22,088 nucleotides of DNA, taken from the NCBI GenBank assembly GCA_964200185.2, contig CAXNAD020000301.1, positions 1-22,088 on the forward strand, given 5' to 3'. Shown in pieces: positions 11,901-18,821 of this stretch; within the stretch, counting starts at the first letter, position 1; every line of letters starts with the position of its first letter. The notes under the pieces were generated by a model. It was given only the letters and a program-made list of their open reading frames with translations, was not told the origin of the DNA and did not search any database. The stretch comes from Choristocarpus tenellus KU-1152. Taxonomy: Eukaryota > Phaeophyceae. The position numbers and the translations under genes were made by a program.

Positions 11901-13850
11901 CAACTCTGTACAAACCAAATGTTGGCGTTTTCTGCGACAAAACCATGAAACACATCTCACAAACTTGGAATCTCGGTCAGCCCAAAACATGAAACAAAGA
12001 TGAACTTCCGACAGATAAGCCGAAGCTCTAATGCCTCACCTGGGCCTTCTGCAATCCAGCAAAGTTGACAAGAATCGTAGCAACATGAGGGTGCTTCGAT
12101 CCTAGGGTTTTCTCACCAACAGCAGTTGCCCTACGGTACAGGGGCTCCGCCTCATCATATTTGCCCTGTGAAATCAAAAGCCAACGAGTAGAAACTAAGT
12201 CAAGTAATAAAAATAATAAATAGTTCTGAGAATCACAGTTATTTAACTCCTACGATTCCATTACACTGCAGATATTAGAAATCAAAGAAGCAAGAGGTTA
12301 ATTTTCGATTTTCGATTCCTTGCACAAAATTCGGGGTTGTATGCTCTGCTCTAACAGAGCCTTGCAATTAGCACACCCTGATGAACCCACCACATGTGTG
12401 CTACAATTGCAATCAAGTAGACCAAAATCTTCGAGTCCGTTTAACTTACAATATACTTACAAATGATATAGCTTCTGGTTCACAACATCAAACAAACCCG
12501 TAGTCAAGAACTTCATTGACTAACCACATAACTGCTGCATCATCACCAAATGCTCGTTTCTGACGTCTAGGAAAGTGAGGACTATGGCTGTTGGCTCTGA
12601 ATTATCTACTCCTTTTTTCATACAAAGGATCAGTCGAAAAAACCTGACACAAAAAACCTCACCATGTGAATCCAAATCTTGTCCCACGATAGCTGAACCT
12701 TAAAAGCATCTCTTAAACACTTGGAGCTGTGAACAACAACTTGTCTGTTTGAGTGCCCAACTCCTGAGTGTGCCAAAAAGGAGCTGCACAAACATACATC
12801 CTTTCTCGCCCCCCGATCACAGTTGCTATGCATCAGGGGGTACAACACAACACAAACACTACAAGCACATTCCCTTCCACACTACGCCATCTCACCTGGA
12901 CCTCCAGCAACCCAGCAAACACATGGAGGTCTACAGCAAGATCAGGGAGGCATGGTCCCAGTGATACTTCATCAATGGCAATGGCCCAGCGATACAGAGA
13001 CTCAGCCTCACCATGCTTACCCTGTGATATCAAACACACCGGCGGGACAACCTAGTCAACAAAAGAAATCCTCCATCACTCAGCACAGTGCCAGAGGTCT
13101 CATGCCCGCCACCACGACCCACCAGTACAACAGTACCAAGTTGTCCACAGACAACTCCACAATCTCGACTTCTTCTATTGCTGTATACTATGTAGTGTAA
13201 AAACGAACCAGTACCTCACGGTAAGTTTGAGGCAGTAACAGTCCATTTGTGCCATGGTAACATTTGACCACATCGAACTACAACTGCATTTCCTCACTTG
13301 ATGCACTTGAGCTACGATGCGCAACAATTTTGCTCTCTTGGCTCTACTGGGAAAACCAGAGATACCCGTGATTATGTCTTACAAAGTTGTCTTGATAAAA
13401 CCGCTCCCTGCACCTTGCACTGCCACTGTACTGTTCCCTTGGATTCATACTGTGCTTTGCCATCCTAAAAATGCTGAAAATGCTCTACGTATCCCACACC
13501 ATTAAACGTTCAAAAAGGATGCTGTATATAAGGGAAGGCAATCCGATGATGACAAAGTCTCAAATCTTCAATCTTCATTCTAAATGTTGGTTACAATATA
13601 TTACTTTTAGCCAGGAGAATGTGCCTCATACAGGCCGTTTCTTTAGGATAGGTTTGCTTCAAGCTATTTGTTTAGGATCCCATGCCATTTGCTACCAAAA
13701 GCTCATGGAGGGAGTTCTTCAGGGCCTTGGCATGAAAGAATCGGGCGAACTTCGTGCCTTTGGAGAAANNNNNNNNNNTTGCGTTTTTTTTTTGGGTGGG
13801 TTTTGTCTTATGTGTGTTTTGTGGCGCCCCCCGCCGTGCATGCCAAAAGG

Positions 13851-13889
<39 letters not shown>

Positions 13890-16800
13890 CTGAACTTCAA
13901 TGATAGAAACAAGTAGACTTTTCCTCAGTATGTTGTAAAAAAAAAATCCTAAGATCCAGGACCCTCAAATGCACACACACAAGCACATTAGGAAACTCCT
14001 TGCCAGTTGAAGGTGATGGGTTCAAAATTAAAGTGGAAGCCCTACTCAGAGCATTGACTGTTAATATATAGTGTCCCTATCTACCACACGTCAAACCAAT
14101 CAAATCAAATCCGGTTTTGTGGGGTACAAATCAATTTCCGACCAACCAATGGATATTTCTGGACTAAATCTGAGTTACCCTCTTTGGGGCAGATCCTCAC
14201 AAATCAAAGACTTAGGATTTCACTCTTTCATTTGCGAATCCCAAATATGTGTACCTATTACTATTTCTGATATCAATGTGGGACAAGTATTTCAACATGA
14301 TGATATGTTGACAAATCAACACGCTGTGATTTGTACAACTTGACTGCACAAGAAGAGATCCTTGTGGAGGGATTCACATCTATGTATTTGTACCAGGGGA
14401 CTGTTTATACACCTTGCACTGATGGGAGAGTGGTAACTACAAGTATTTGCACATGTTTCATAGTTGGGTGAGTGATACCACAGATATATATGTACATTTT
14501 TTTAATAGAGTAGTAGTAATACCAATACAAGAAACATGAGTACTGACCACCAAAATATGGAATAATGTAACAGGGCATTTTTTCAAACCTACAAGAGTTA
14601 GGGACCCCAACATGGACACTAGGTGTGTCATTTCACCCAGGACCATACTGGGACTTCCACAATGCGTTACTTTAGAAAGGGGGATGATAACATTTGTACC
14701 AATAGTATCATGAAACAACATTGGAACCAGGTATTGACCATACTAGGTAGGGTACAGTAGTAGTAACCTAGGATTTTTGAACATTTTTTTTTCATTTTAA
14801 ATTTCAACCACATAAGATATGTACACAATTGTTCTTTCCTGTTGAATCACAAAGTTAGGATTCGTGCATCGAGATGAGTTAGGGACAGATTACCAGTACT
14901 CAATTATCTTCTCTCAACACAAAGGCACGAAAAATTTATACAAGTTGATAAAATGGTGAGGGGTTTCTACAAATCATGCATACGTTGTAACCAGCAAGGT
15001 TACGTCGACAAAATCGAGTTTTGCACATCATTCCTCAACATTGAGTTGCACTCAGTACGTGATTCGTGGTACAAGATTCCTGGGGTAGAACCAATTTGTA
15101 CATATTCACCGCTCCTTCAATCTTCACAAACAAAAACTTGAGAAAAAATTATATTTCTCGTTTCTGAAGCACACGTAACTTAAATCCCGATTTGTCCAAC
15201 ATGCGCTATCTACAGATGCAAGGCCACTCTACAACATTGGAAGAAAAAGTCCACAGTATACATCCTGTACACCTGAGGGCACCAAATACAGTTCTCAGTA
15301 AGCTGAGCGAGCAAACGTGGTTTGTCTACATACTTGCAAGCGTATTACATCTACCCATGCAAGGCTGGCAATGTGAAGTAGACCAGCAGCTCACCTGAAG
15401 CCCAAGAAAATCCCCCACCTCCCTCCAACAGATGGATTCTCTCACACCCTCAAGGCTCTCTGCGTACTCATGACTAGCACTATGCACTGCGGAAAGACTC
15501 TCCACCGAATCCCACAGGGCAAGAAGGGAATCCATCTCACCGATGACTTGCCCCCCAAGGGCATACTTGTGCAGAACCTCAAGCCTGCCAAGGTACTGGG
15601 CCTGGCGCGAGGTCGCAGTTGCCACTATTTCACTATCCCTACCGATGTTGAACTTGAGGAAGTCGAGCACCATATCATGAATGCGGTAGCCATTTTCCAA
15701 AGATAGAAGCAGGGCATGGCCAACCAAGAGCTGTGCATACATGTGGACATCTACCAATGGCTGGTTGAGGGAAGGAAGGATCAGCTTCAATGACAGGTGA
15801 CATCACTGAAAACACAAACCAAGTGTGCTATCACCATGGAAAGTCATCAGGGTCCAAGGCGCCACAAGACATGCAAAAACTCATCTGCGATACAACCCCA
15901 TCTGGTCTACAAACTTATTACATCCTTCACGCACCGTGTCCCACAGTTGCTCCAGCATCTCAGATGTCGCTGATACTCCAGACGCTAGGACAACAAGGTA
16001 GGAAAACCTCTCCATAAGGTCTGGTGTCAAGCTGCAAAAACTCAAGGCTAGGACGGAATACAGCTTGGAATCCTCCTTGAACTGAAGTCCCTGCAGCATG
16101 TGGGACTTGTGCTTGAGCTGCTCGTGCACATTTTTCCATGTATCCGGAGATGAGGGTGAGCTCTTGACGTACATCATTGAACCCACAATCGCCAGGGCCA
16201 GAGGGAGAAACCCACAATCTCTCGCCACCTGTGACAAGAAAGCAAGGAGGACAGCAAGGCTATGACAGTGCACTGCACAGAAAACTTAGAAAAGCGCAGG
16301 AGAAGAGAAAAACTCATCCTTCTCCCCTCTAAACATGACTTTCTCGCACCTGCAGCATCTCCTCTGCAGGCCCCTCCTCCTTAGCTTCCCAGCTTGCTCT
16401 AAGCAACTCAATTGCTTCCTCCTCTGTCATGTCTCCCACCCGAGTGCAAATTATCCTCTCAGAAATTTCCACGAGAGACTCCACTCGTGTAGTTATCAGG
16501 AGCTGGAATCCCGTAGAGAAGAATGGCTCTAGTGCCTCAGCCTCCCAAACATCGTCCAACACTACGAGGCACTTCAACTGACCCTCTGCCCTAATAGTAG
16601 ACAAGTACCGGATGATATGAGCCATATCCTTGAACTGGCGCCAAATTCCCCTTGAGTTGGCCGTGGCATCGGGACCCACACCTCTGGCAAGAGATTGGAG
16701 CAGTCGGCGTGGAACTTGCTTCCCAGCACTTCGACCCATCCTCAACCAGAAGATGCCATCCTGAAATGTTCTTCGGATGACCTCATTCCGCACCACGGCT

Positions 16801-17677
16801 GATGCCAAGATAGTCTTCCCAACCCCACCCATCCCCACCAGCACGTAAGGTCTCGCTGCCATGGACAAGGTTGCAACAACTTCTCCCTCCAACGAAACTC
16901 GCTGGATGTGAATTGAGGGTAGCACAGGTGTTCCCAAGGGTATATCGGCCACATCTGGTAACAAGGTAGGGAGAGGACGAAGTTCACGTATGGATAGGGA
17001 ACCAACAGCTGCGACCACTGACAATATGCGCTCAAGGCTCTCCTCGTGTTCATAGATGACTCTCCGATCGCGGGCAGGAAGAAGAAGTCGGAGGACTCTG
17101 CGGACCGCTTTTTTTCGCTTTTTTTGGCCAACTTTACATGCAAGCTCTGCCACAGCCTCCATTTCGTCGCTTAGATCTTCCAGCGCAAGTATGACACTGT
17201 CGGGTAAGAGATGATCATGCGGGCAGCTCAAGACAAACGCCGTCACCATGACACCGTAACGCAAGAGTCCAATCAAGTCATCCCGTGCCCCAGCAGCAGC
17301 CTGCACGGCCTCGTACATCCCCTTGAAGGCAAGGCACACCGACTTCAAGCAACTCAAACTATTTACCTCGACAGCATCAACAACAGCTCCAGCTAAAACG
17401 TCCACATCACTGATCTCCTTCACTCGTGATGCACCATTCCCAAACGCTGCATACCATGGCTGTTCACTATCAAGAAGATCTTTCAGATCTTCCAAGTCTT
17501 GGTAGTAAATTTCCTGTGTGGGTCGATAATATGTGGAGGCATGTGAGCTCTGGTGGTCAAATCCAAGATTCAAGAGTGATTGCAACTTCGAGTCGAGCGG
17601 CGTTTGGAGTTCGTCTCTTCAACCTGGCATGAGACAACTGAAGGGGCTATTGGTGAGCTTCCCCCGCTTGAAGCCAT
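5984..17677 (-). CDS. NB-ARC-TPR receptor-like STAND NTPase gene (19 coding exons)
   Basis: The gene runs leftward from ATG at 17677 to TAG at 5984-5986. All proposed introns are phase 0. Model residues: 1-18 leader exon; 19-250 alpha-helical region; about 251-550 NB-ARC with P-loop GMGGVGKT (257-264), kinase-2 LVVLDDVW (346-353), RNBS-B FQLLITTR (366-373), GLPL-type CGFLPLAL (423-430) and MHD-like RIHDMVLDF (542-550); helical linker to 638; fifteen 42-residue kinesin-light-chain-type TPRs (639-1268). If the final intron is retained, 48 more residues plus Thr follow (1317 aa); if spliced, only Thr follows (1269 aa). The product should be a cytosolic nucleotide-dependent sensor, with the TPRs as ligand-binding surface. 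The same one-exon-per-TPR design is known from NB-ARC-TPR immune-receptor candidates of the brown alga Ectocarpus. There is no signal peptide or membrane segment. The start exon and the third intron's acceptor are the least certain parts. Confidence 0.85.
6134..6259 (-). CDS. TPR exon 15 (last)
   Basis: 42 codons followed by GTGAGAG. Unusual Gly17-Gln18, Phe21, and Asn32-Ala-Asp-Leu in helix B, as often happens in a terminal repeat. Tyr31/Lys40 type. The frame stays open past the donor for 48 codons. A 144-nt intron (5990-6133) keeps the same frame, so spliced and unspliced forms both stop at 5984-5986. Confidence 0.9.
6574..6699 (-). CDS. TPR exon 14
   Basis: 42 codons, phase 0/0, donor GTGAGA. 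Helix A is canonical (GKYDEAESLYRRAVAIDEIA). Helix B diverges: CHPVLAADLDILGGLLEAQ, losing Asp27, Asn34 and Phe35. Asp31/Glu40 type. Confidence 0.93.
7027..7152 (-). CDS. TPR exon 13
   Basis: 42 codons, phase 0/0, donor GTAAGA. It starts GRYDEAEPLYHRAITICEVV. Ala22 replaces the near-invariant Gly, and Asn27 replaces Asp. Cys31/Ile40 type. Confidence 0.93.
7560..7685 (-). CDS. TPR exon 12
   Basis: 42 codons, phase 0/0, donor GTGAGA. It starts GNYDEAERMYRRGIAICEMA. Cys17 in place of Asp is shared only with exon 13 next to it. Ser31/Lys40 type; the last nine residues are identical to exon 11. Confidence 0.95.
7981..8000. repeat. (GGCAA)4 in a TPR intron
   Basis: Four perfect GGCAA units lie 20 nt from the donor of TPR exon 11 in the downstream intron. 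Confidence 0.9.
8020..8145 (-). CDS. TPR exon 11
   Basis: 42 codons, phase 0/0, donor GTGAGG. Reads GEYDKAEPLYRRAIAVDEIA, then HPDLAIYLVNFAGLLKAQ. Ile30-Tyr31 with Lys40-Ala41 is otherwise seen only in exon 15, which is not adjacent. Confidence 0.95.
8466..8591 (-). CDS. TPR exon 10
   Basis: 42 codons, phase 0/0, donor GTTAGT. Reads GKFDKAEPLFRRAIAIDEVA, then HPDLATDLIDFASLLEAQ. Phe3 and Phe10 replace Tyr; His-His stands at 24-25. Asp31/Glu40 type. Confidence 0.93.
8908..9033 (-). CDS. TPR exon 9
   Basis: 42 codons, phase 0/0, donor GTGAGA. It starts GKYDEAEALYCRVIDIDEST. Cys11, His31 and Ile40 are shared with its neighbour exon 8, pointing to local duplication. Confidence 0.93.
9412..9537 (-). 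CDS. TPR exon 8
   Basis: 42 codons, phase 0/0, donor GTGAGG. Asn3-Asn4 replaces Tyr-Asp, Cys11 is shared only with TPR exon 9, Pro15 lies in helix A, and Arg28 replaces Leu. His31/Ile40 type. Confidence 0.92.
9875..10000 (-). CDS. TPR exon 7
   Basis: 42 codons, phase 0/0, donor GTGTGA, the weakest of the array. It starts GKYNEAEHLYRRAIIVDERN. Pro38 inside helix B (FAGPLEMQ) should kink the repeat. Asp31/Glu40 type. Confidence 0.92.
10259..10384 (-). CDS. TPR exon 6
   Basis: 42 codons, phase 0/0. The acceptor is TAG (ATATATAG), unlike the CAG of the others. His-Ser replaces Arg-Arg at 11-12, Tyr25 replaces His, and Val-Arg stands at 29-30. Asp31/Glu40 type. Confidence 0.92.
10716..10841 (-). 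CDS. TPR exon 5
   Basis: 42 codons, phase 0/0, donor GTGAGA. It has Val4, Lys18, Arg37 in place of the helix-packing Gly/Ala, and ends FARVLNIQ. His31/Asn40, the only Asn40 in the array. Confidence 0.93.
11180..11305 (-). CDS. TPR exon 4
   Basis: 42 codons, phase 0/0, donor GTGAGA. This is close to the consensus of the array: GRYDEAETLYRKAIAIDEIA, then HPDLATDLANFAGLLEAQ. Asp31/Glu40 type. Confidence 0.95.
11580..11705 (-). CDS. TPR exon 3
   Basis: 42 codons, phase 0/0, donor GTGAGA. It starts GNLVEAENLYQRAISIDK. Tyr35 replaces the usual Phe and Ala37 the usual Gly. His31/Lys40 type. Confidence 0.93.
12040..12165 (-). CDS. TPR exon 2
   Basis: 42 codons, phase 0/0, donor GTGAGG. Helix A is canonical (GKYDEAEPLYRRA). 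Unusual residues are Thr14, Gly17, Lys24, His27 and Gln39. Ile31/Lys40 type. It is separated from TPR exon 1 by an intron twice the usual length. Confidence 0.92.
12166..12895 (-). other. Double-length intron between TPR exons 1 and 2
   Basis: At 730 nt this equals two ordinary array introns plus one 126-nt exon. The expected midpoint (about 12475-12600) shows no open TPR frame and no GKYDEAE-like remnant that I can read. Intron-type fragments near 12660-12730 resemble those preceding other exons. Confidence 0.6.
12896..13021 (-). CDS. TPR exon 1
   Basis: 42 codons, phase 0/0, acceptor CAG, donor GTGAGA. This is the most divergent repeat: Gly-Lys-His-Gly start, Trp at 12, Leu replacing the conserved His25 before Pro26, and Val34 for Asn. 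Asp31/Glu40 type. Being first in the array it may act as a capping repeat against the NB-ARC linker. Confidence 0.9.
13769..13778. other. Assembly gap (10 N)
   Basis: Ten Ns sit inside the large intron. The true length of missing sequence is unknown, so exons could be absent from the model. Confidence 0.99.
13852..13889. repeat. Poly-G tract (38 nt)
   Basis: An uninterrupted G run 73 nt after the N gap. Such tracts next to gaps are often assembly or two-colour sequencing artefacts, so this may not be real genomic DNA. Confidence 0.95.
14006..14712 (+). pseudogene. Disabled coding relic, unidentified, antisense in an intron
   Basis: Several plus-strand open segments follow one another with coding-like composition. 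One at 14006-14065 starts PVEGDGFKIKVEALLRAL and ends in TAG. A longer one at 14071-14343 includes YPLWGRSSQIKDLGFHSFIC. After a frame change one runs at about 14342-14461. Others extend to about 14712, where one includes TKIWNNVTGHFF. Stops and frame changes separate them, so no product is expected. Another open piece at 14953-15141 may belong to it. I do not recognise the family. It could be a transposon, an inserted viral-type gene or a host gene copy. Confidence 0.45.
14953..15141 (+). other. Possible further piece of the intronic coding relic
   Basis: This is a 62-codon open segment starting MVRGFYKSCIRCNQQG, with two CxxC-like cysteines. It lies about 240 nt after the main relic and on the same strand. 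It has no recognised domain, and membership of the relic is a guess from position and composition. Confidence 0.25.
15395..15760 (-). CDS. NB-ARC-TPR gene, exon 4: ARC2 MHD motif and linker
   Basis: The exon contains ENGYRIHDMVLDFLKF, the MHD-type motif that contacts the nucleotide (His-Asp retained). A helical linker follows, ending CWREVGDFLGLQ, which reads like the second helix of a TPR and joins in phase 0 to the first TPR exon. The donor is GTGAGC. I place the acceptor at CTTCCTTCCCTCAACCAG (122 codons, phase 0). A better-looking acceptor, GTTTTCAG, lies about 35 nt further upstream, but using it in phase 0 gives an immediate TGA. The 5' boundary is therefore uncertain. Confidence 0.78.
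15935..16228 (-). CDS. NB-ARC-TPR gene, exon 3: ARC1 with GLPL-type motif
   Basis: This 98-codon, phase 0 exon starts after TTTCTTGTCACAG and ends at LWDT before GTGCGTG. It begins VARDCGFLPLALAIVGSM, the GLPL block of ARC1, and continues exactly from the helix at the end of exon 2 across a 121-nt intron. LALSFCSLTPDLMERFSYLV matches the region where NB-ARC proteins carry the LSYDxLPxxLKxCFLYCA-like segment, and MLEQLW the L.xLW helix of ARC2. Reading past the donor meets a stop about 14 codons later, which supports the splice. Confidence 0.85.
16350..17549 (-). CDS. NB-ARC-TPR gene, exon 2: N-terminal helical region and NB-ARC core
   Basis: This 400-codon exon has phase 0 ends and finishes at AEEMLQ before a GTGCGAG donor. 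The first 230 residues lack known motifs but look strongly helical: amphipathic stretches around YEAVQAAAGARDDLIGLLRY, then a basic patch KVGQKKRKKAVRR, then YEHEESLERILSVVAAVG. The NB domain follows, with strand RPYVLVGMGGVGKT (Walker A), then FQDGIFWLRMGRSAGKQVPR, CLVVLDDVWE (Walker B, two acidic residues) and FQLLITTR (sensor-type arginine). MTEEEAIELLRASW is the helix preceding GLPL in NB-ARC proteins. All key nucleotide-binding residues are present, so the switch looks functional. Confidence 0.9.
17624..17677 (-). CDS. NB-ARC-TPR gene, proposed start exon
   Basis: The ATG at 17677 opens an 18-codon segment, MASSGGSSPIAPSVVSCQ, ending CAG before GTTGAAG. Its frame runs into a stop near 17570, while the NB-ARC frame has an upstream stop and no ATG before about residue 84 of the model. 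A 74-nt intron (17550-17623) from this CAG to an acceptor in TTTGACCACCAG restores the frame with phase 0 on both sides. The donor is weak. The alternative is a one-base frameshift between 17590 and 17640, which would make the allele a pseudogene or reflect a sequencing error. Confidence 0.5.
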
Positions 17678-18786
17678 GCGAGTCCCCAGAATCACACTAT
17701 CCCGCAGAGGAGTTGAACAGGGCGGCAGACCTCTGTGAGTGCAATATTCCCTGGCCAATTCCGTAGTCCTTCCCCTTTCAAAAACTTAGTTCTCAGTTCT
17801 GCTCTTCTAATCTTCTCATCCCCATCATTTGCGCATTATGAGTACAGTAGTAGTTGGACCTTCAGAACTACAACTACAGTCTACGCCAGTCCTAAAGCGC
17901 CTCGACCGTCTCTATCTGCACAATGTGAGTAGTCTCTTATGCTTCTCCGCATCACAAAGTAAATGTTTTATGCCACAGGGTACAGCAGGGGTACACACCA
18001 CACCTCACAGGATGAGTATAGTACATAAGAGAACTTTTTCAAGATCAATCAACATCCGTTTCCAAACAAGAACCACGTGACATTGCAATTCCCGACATAA
18101 ACATACAGTCGATAGTCCCTTTTAAGGCAATCCTTCATTTTTTAGAATATACACCTTTTTCAGAGACTCAAAAAAGTTAATGATAAGGCTGGTTTGGAAA
18201 ATTTTGACTTGACAAGCCTTAAAGTGGACAATTCCTTAAAAAGAGTACTGATTTCAAGAGGTCAATCATGGGCATTTTTATCGTGTTTTCTATCAGTCCA
18301 GATTTGATCATGTCTCTTCAACAGACACTCAAAGACATCCTATTACACATCTTCCAAAATAATGCTCACATTGTTGGTTTGCTATGCACCCTCTTTCGCT
18401 GTGTGTTCTACATCTACGAAGCTGATCACAATGAAAAATCCCTCACACTCGAAACAGCATAGAAATCCAGTTCAAAACACCTGTGGCACACACTCCTGGG
18501 ATGAACAATCCTTTGCAACCCTAGACACACTTTTTTTTTAACGCGCATTGGTTTGCTAAGCACGACCATTACTGCTCTAAAAAGTACCTGGTGAAATGCA
18601 AAAATGATCCGAAAAATTAGTGTACCAGGTTGTGGACCATACAACTAACTGCATCAAAATCCATGCCCAGTCCATTTGGGGTCAATTTTTCCATGTCGCG
18701 ATTTTGGGTGCTTTGGTTGCATACATCAGATGGATAATGTAAATTCACCTTTCCTGATTTGGGGCCGAATGGACACCCTGGGGTAG

Positions 18787-18787
<1 letters not shown>

Positions 18788-18821
<34 letters not shown>
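18788..18821. repeat. Poly-C tract (34 nt)
   Basis: An uninterrupted C run. It resembles the 38-G tract 4.9 kb away, with the same artefact risk. Confidence 0.95.

Larger units (their letters stand above)
6260..12039 (-). other. Introns of the TPR array (258-407 nt)
   Basis: Thirteen introns separate TPR exons 2 to 15. Lengths in genomic order from 6260: 314, 327, 407, 334, 320, 316, 378, 337, 258, 331, 338, 274 and 334 nt. Nearly all donors match GTGAG or GTAAG. Just inside the acceptors a shared block approximating TTTTGATCATGCAG recurs (clearest at 8592, 10385, 7153 and 11306). Fragments such as CAGGTCACACAGTCAG (near 8273) and CAGGCTGCACAGTCAG (near 10490) show that the introns were duplicated with the exons. 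Confidence 0.8.
13022..15394 (-). other. Large intron before the TPR array
   Basis: A 2373-nt interval lies between NB-ARC exon 4 and TPR exon 1; both flanking phases are 0. It contains a 10-N gap, a 38-G tract and a disabled reading frame on the plus strand. No further TPR exon is visible on the minus strand, but the gap could hide sequence. Confidence 0.65.

Noticed and set aside
12749-13200. Three overlapping plus-strand frames at TPR exon 1
   Set aside because: They are mutually overlapping antisense readings of a TPR exon and its introns, with no domain.
13471-13916. Plus-strand frames running through the N gap into poly-G (polyglycine)
   Set aside because: The reading depends on Ns and on a homopolymer that may be an artefact.
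14458-14721. Minus-strand frame opposite the intronic relic
   Set aside because: The plus-strand reading is the more protein-like and is continuous with the adjacent relic segments; this one is probably its shadow.
15470-17143. Plus-strand and off-frame minus-strand frames over the NB-ARC exons
   Set aside because: The NB-ARC frame carries all the expected motifs in order; the others are shadows.
18268-18644. Short frames on both strands upstream of the receptor gene
   Set aside because: Short, AT-rich and without motifs, conserved-looking starts or splice context.
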